Origin: Actinoallomurus sp.
Lineage (GTDB): Bacteria; Actinomycetota; Actinomycetes; Streptosporangiales; Streptosporangiaceae
DNA length: 48,769 nucleotides
Direction of reading: 5' to 3'
Assembly (NCBI GenBank): GCA_025964625.1
Contig: JAOPYL010000232.1
Coordinates: 1 to 48,769 of the forward strand
The translations under genes and the position numbers were made by a program. Below the pieces are notes generated by a model that was given only the letters and a program-made list of their open reading frames with translations, was not told the DNA's origin and did not search any database. Positions 45,880 through 48,769 of this stretch are shown piece after piece. Each line of letters begins with the position of its first letter. The first letter of the stretch is position 1.

Positions 45880-46212
45880 ATGACGACCACGATCGTGCGC
45901 CGTCACGGCGCGTCCGTCGTGGTGCGGATCGGCGGTGAGATCGATGTGCACACCGCGGGGGAGCTGCGCACGGTTCTCCTGGCCCTGGTCGACGGCGGCC
46001 ACACGCACATCGTCGCGGACCTCGCCGGGGTGGGTTTCTGTGACGCCGCCGGGCTGGGAGCCCTCGTGGCGGTCAACAACCGGGCCCGGGAGCATGGCGG
46101 TGCGCTGCGGCTGACCGGCGTGCGGCCGGCGCAGCGCCGGATTCTGCGCATCACGCGTCTCGACCAGCTGTTCCGGCTGTACGACAGCGTCGACGATGCG
46201 CTCACGAGCTAG
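45880..46212 (+). CDS. STAS-domain protein lacking the phospho-acceptor serine
   Basis: 110-residue anti-sigma-factor-antagonist-like protein with the STAS fold (VVVRIGGEIDVHTAGELR, then HIVADLAGVGFCDAAGLG). In SpoIIAA, RsbV and BldG the loop reads D-S-S/T-G-L and its Ser is phosphorylated by a kinase. Here it is Asp55-Ala-Ala-Gly-Leu, so phospho-control is not possible. No anti-sigma kinase lies nearby. ATG 45880 starts at the domain; in-frame ATGs at 45778 and 45640 would add Arg-rich or low-GC stretches that look non-coding. Confidence 0.8.
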   Translation: MTTTIVRRHGASVVVRIGGEIDVHTAGELRTVLLALVDGGHTHIVADLAGVGFCDAAGLGALVAVNNRAREHGGALRLTGVRPAQRRILRITRLDQLFRLYDSVDDALTS

Positions 46213-46289
46213 CGCCGGCGGGGCGCGACACACACCCGATGCACCTGCGATTAAAAGCAGTTACATGGCGAGGTTTCCAGCGTCCGCAC

Positions 46290-46295
46290 TAGAGT
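46290..46295 (+). promoter_or_regulatory. -10 box of the histidine kinase gene
   Basis: TAGAGT, TANNNT type; start near 46302 and a leader of about 27 bases to GTG 46329. Confidence 0.4.
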
Positions 46296-46328
46296 CGTGC
46301 CGTTCGCGCCGTCACGGAGCCGGGGGAG

Positions 46329-47417
46329 GTGGAGGCGGTCGTAGGAGGACCAGACCCCCGCGGCTGTGAGCCCGCCGCCGGGCTTTGCCCGGACTCACTG
46401 CCCGACGGGCTGCTCGTGGCCGATGCCCGCAGGCGGGTCGTCGTCTTCAACCACGCCGCGGTCCGGCTGACCGGGATTTCGCGAGCCGGGGCGCTCGGGC
46501 GCGACTTCGCCGACGTCCTGCCGCTGTACGACGCGGACGGCCGCGACTGGTGGAAGTGCGTGGATCCCTACCGCGGCCTGGCGACCCGGACCCGGCACCC
46601 GGAGCGGCCGCTGCACCTGGCGGACGGCCCAGAGCTACTCGTGACGGCCGCATACACCCGCGACGCGGACGGCGGCGTGACGGCGTTCACCATCGCCTTC
46701 CGTGACGCGGTCCAGCGCGCACGGCAGGAGCGTAACCGCGCTGACCTCGTGTCCACCGTCGCGCACGAGCTGCGGTCCCCGCTGACCAGCGTGAAGGGGT
46801 TCACGGCGACGCTGCTCGCCAAATGGCACCGCTTCAACGACGACCAGAAGCGGGTCATGCTCGAAACGGTCAACGCCGACGCGGACCGGGTGACCCGGCT
46901 CATCACCGAGCTCCTCGACGTCTCGCGCATCGAGGCAGGGCGGCTGGAGATGCGCCGCCAGGTCGTCGACGTGATCGAGGAGGTCCGAAAGGTGATCGCC
47001 GGGCGGGTCGCGGCCGGTGAGCCCACCGGCCGGTTCCGCCTCGAAGTGCTGGGCGATCTGCCGGAGATGTGGCTCGACCCCGACAAGATCGACCAGATCC
47101 TCGGCAATCTCGTGGAGAACGCCCTCCGGCACGGGGCTGGTACTGTCACGATTGTGGTGGAGCCGGACTCACGTGAGCAGGGAGCCGTCGTGTCTGTGCG
47201 CGACGAGGGCGAGGGGATCCCGCCCGAGGCCGCCCAACGCGTCTTCCGGCAGTTCTGGCGCGGCCACGGCCAGCCACGCGGCGGCACCGGACTCGGCCTG
47301 TACATCGTGAAGGGCCTGGTCGAGGCGCACGGCGGCGCCATCACCGTGCGGCGCGCGCCCTGTGGCGGCGCCGAGTTCCGATTTAGTCTGCCCGCCGGGG
47401 CTCCAGACTTCGCCTGA
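46329..47417 (+). CDS. Orphan PAS-domain sensor histidine kinase
   Basis: 362-residue cytoplasmic sensor kinase with no transmembrane segment. An N-terminal PAS domain (about residues 20-130; PDGLLVADARRRVVVFN) is followed by the dimerisation domain with phospho-accepting His146 in VAHELRSPLTS, and by the ATPase domain with N box (NLVENALRHG), G1 (VRDEGEGIP) and G2 (GGTGLGLYIVKG). No response regulator gene lies within the window. GTG 46329 is a provisional start; its ribosome site is poorly spaced. The place before pheST is shared by other actinomycetes as far as I recall. Confidence 0.9.
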   Translation: MEAVVGGPDPRGCEPAAGLCPDSLPDGLLVADARRRVVVFNHAAVRLTGISRAGALGRDFADVLPLYDADGRDWWKCVDPYRGLATRTRHPERPLHLADGPELLVTAAYTRDADGGVTAFTIAFRDAVQRARQERNRADLVSTVAHELRSPLTSVKGFTATLLAKWHRFNDDQKRVMLETVNADADRVTRLITELLDVSRIEAGRLEMRRQVVDVIEEVRKVIAGRVAAGEPTGRFRLEVLGDLPEMWLDPDKIDQILGNLVENALRHGAGTVTIVVEPDSREQGAVVSVRDEGEGIPPEAAQRVFRQFWRGHGQPRGGTGLGLYIVKGLVEAHGGAITVRRAPCGGAEFRFSLPAGAPDFA

Positions 47418-47500
47418 GAGCGCCGCGCGGGCTTCCTGACCGCTCCCCGATCCGTCGTGATCACCACGGTGTGCACCCGGGGGCGCAGGTGTACGCCGAC

Positions 47501-47506
47501 TAGACT
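47501..47506 (+). promoter_or_regulatory. -10 box of pheST
   Basis: TAGACT, TANNNT type; predicted start near 47513 gives a leader of about 33 bases, too short for a T-box or peptide attenuator. Confidence 0.45.
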
Positions 47507-47545
47507 CGATCGTCGTTCCGCCACCTCCTGGAGTTGTTCGAACTG

Positions 47546-48655
47546 ATGTCCGCACCCAACAAGTCCTATGACCCGGTCGAGGTCACCTCACTGCGTCCGG
47601 ACGAGGTGGCCCGCATGCGCGAGGAGGCCCTCGCCGCGATCGGGGCCGCCGCGAGCCTGGACGAGCTGAAGCAGACCCGCCTGGCGCACGCCGGCGACCG
47701 CTCGCCGCTCGCGCTGGCCAACCGGGAGATCGGCGCGCTGCCGCCGCACGCCAAGGCCGAGGCCGGCAAGCGTGTGGGCACCGCTCGCCGTGACGTCGCC
47801 GAGGCGCTCAAGCAGCGGCAGGCCGAGCTGGAGGAAGAACGCGATCAGCGCGTTCTGGTCGAGGAGGCCGTCGACGTCACCCTGCCCTGGGACCGTGCGG
47901 CGCGCGGCGCCCGGCATCCACTGACCACGATCCAGGAGCGCATGGCCGACGTCTTCGTCTCCATGGGCTTCGAGATCGCCGAAGGGCCCGAGGTCGAGGC
48001 GGAATGGTTCAACTTCGACGCCCTCAACTTCCCGCCCGCCCACCCGGCGCGGGAGATGCAGGACACCTTCTTCGTCGAGTCGGAGGACTCCGGGCTGGTC
48101 CTGCGCACCCACACGTCTCCGGTGCAGATCCGCGCCCTCCTCACCCGAGAGCTTCCGGTGTACGTCGTCTGCACCGGAAAGACGTTCCGCACGGACGAGC
48201 TCGACGCGACTCACAGCCCGGTCTTCCACCAGATGGAGGGCCTGGTCGTCGACGAGGGCATCACCATGGCCGACCTGCGCGGCGCGATCGGCGCGTTTGT
48301 CACCGGCATGTTCGGCGAAGGCCTGAAGACCCGGTTCCGGCCGTACTTCTTCCCGTTCACCGAGCCGTCCGCCGAAGTCGACATGGAGTGCTTCGTCTGC
48401 CGCGGAGCCTCGGCCGAGCCCGGTGGTGAGCCGTGCCGCACCTGCAGGTCCGAGGGGTGGATCGAGCTCGGCGGCTGCGGCATGGTCAACCCGCGCGTGC
48501 TGGTCGCGTGCGGCGTCGACCCCGACCGCTACAGCGGCTGGGCGTTCGGACTCGGCGTGGAGCGCACGCTGATGTTCCGGCACGGCGTCGAGGACATGCA
48601 CGACATGGTCGAGGGTGACGTGCGCTTCACCCGCGCGTTCGGGATGGAGATCTGA
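47546..48655 (+). CDS. pheS: Phenylalanyl-tRNA synthetase alpha subunit
   Basis: 369-residue catalytic subunit of the (alpha-beta)2 PheRS. An N-terminal coiled coil binds tRNA; the class II core has [39 protein letters not shown] and motif 3 [16 protein letters not shown] 47546 is chosen; TTG 47534 directly abuts the GGAG site and is less likely. pheT begins one base after its stop. Confidence 0.96.
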   Translation: MSAPNKSYDPVEVTSLRPDEVARMREEALAAIGAAASLDELKQTRLAHAGDRSPLALANREIGALPPHAKAEAGKRVGTARRDVAEALKQRQAELEEERDQRVLVEEAVDVTLPWDRAARGARHPLTTIQERMADVFVSMGFEIAEGPEVEAEWFNFDALNFPPAHPAREMQDTFFVESEDSGLVLRTHTSPVQIRALLTRELPVYVVCTGKTFRTDELDATHSPVFHQMEGLVVDEGITMADLRGAIGAFVTGMFGEGLKTRFRPYFFPFTEPSAEVDMECFVCRGASAEPGGEPCRTCRSEGWIELGGCGMVNPRVLVACGVDPDRYSGWAFGLGVERTLMFRHGVEDMHDMVEGDVRFTRAFGMEI

Positions 48656-48656
48656 G

Positions 48657-48769
48657 ATGCGCGTCCCTGTTTCCTGGCTGCGGGAGTACGCCGAGCTGCC
48701 CGCGGGGGCCACCGCCCGCGACATCGCCCATAAGCTGATCGCGGCCGGGCTCGAGGTCGAGAGCGTCGA
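48657..48769 (+). CDS. pheT: Phenylalanyl-tRNA synthetase beta subunit (3' truncated by window edge)
   Basis: First 37 codons of phe[18 protein letters not shown], the usual start of the beta subunit, which binds tRNA and edits mischarged Tyr. It begins one base after the pheS stop and runs off the window. Confidence 0.95.
   Translation, partial: MRVPVSWLREYAELPAGATARDIAHKLIAAGLEVESV

Overview
The window is a gene-dense, very GC-rich stretch of an actinobacterial chromosome. GTG starts are frequent, A+T-rich TANNNT -10 boxes stand out against the GC background, and the pgsA-patA-pimA block makes phosphatidylinositol mannosides, an actinobacterial lipid pathway. Gene content and order recall Streptomyces and Mycobacterium, and the organism is most likely a filamentous actinomycete. 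A placement near Streptosporangiales/Thermomonosporaceae is only an impression. No tRNA, rRNA, insertion sequence, prophage or CRISPR array was seen.

Layout. (1) 1-9.1 kb: end of thrS, a HIT-family Ap4A phosphorylase-like gene, a DCC-family gene, a Tat-exported polysaccharide deacetylase followed by a coupled, frameshifted Tat-signal remnant, the EF-G paralogue fusA2, then the PIM operon pgsA-patA-pimA and a LemA-like membrane protein. (2) 9.2-15 kb: a DUF3048 lipoprotein, the PLP synthase genes pdxS and pdxT separated by an unknown gene, yebC and an Eis-like acetyltransferase. (3) 15-24 kb: ruvC-ruvA-ruvB behind a perfect actinobacterial LexA box, then yajC-secD-secF, apt and the bifunctional (p)ppGpp enzyme rel. 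(4) 24-38.6 kb: a DUF349 protein, a cyclophilin, an MBL hydrolase, hisS, aspS, an acetyltransferase, rarA, two small conserved proteins, alaS, ruvX, mltG and aroE. (5) 38.7-42 kb: an RlmA/TlrB-like 23S rRNA methyltransferase, then infC-rpmI-rplT and a SpoU-type rRNA methyltransferase. (6) 42-46.2 kb, the most accessory-looking part: a minus-strand operon of FadR-type GntR regulator, gamma-glutamyltransferase-like enzyme and TauE/SafE exporter, then a STAS protein without the phospho-acceptor serine. (7) 46.3 kb to the end: an orphan PAS histidine kinase and pheS-pheT.

Most genes are housekeeping: aminoacylation (thrS, hisS, aspS, alaS, pheST), recombination and fork repair (ruvABC, rarA, ruvX), protein export (yajC-secDF), the stringent response (apt, rel), cell envelope (PIMs, mltG) and translation initiation (infC operon).

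The most interesting non-coding signal is the infC leader. It holds a 36-codon Pro/Arg-rich upstream ORF, three mutually exclusive pairing segments and a U-tract intrinsic terminator, all before a non-canonical AUC start codon. I read this as a ribosome-sensing attenuator. Other leads are the coupled Tat-signal remnant, the GntR-GGT-TauE operon with a TGTATACA site, and the LexA box on ruvCAB.
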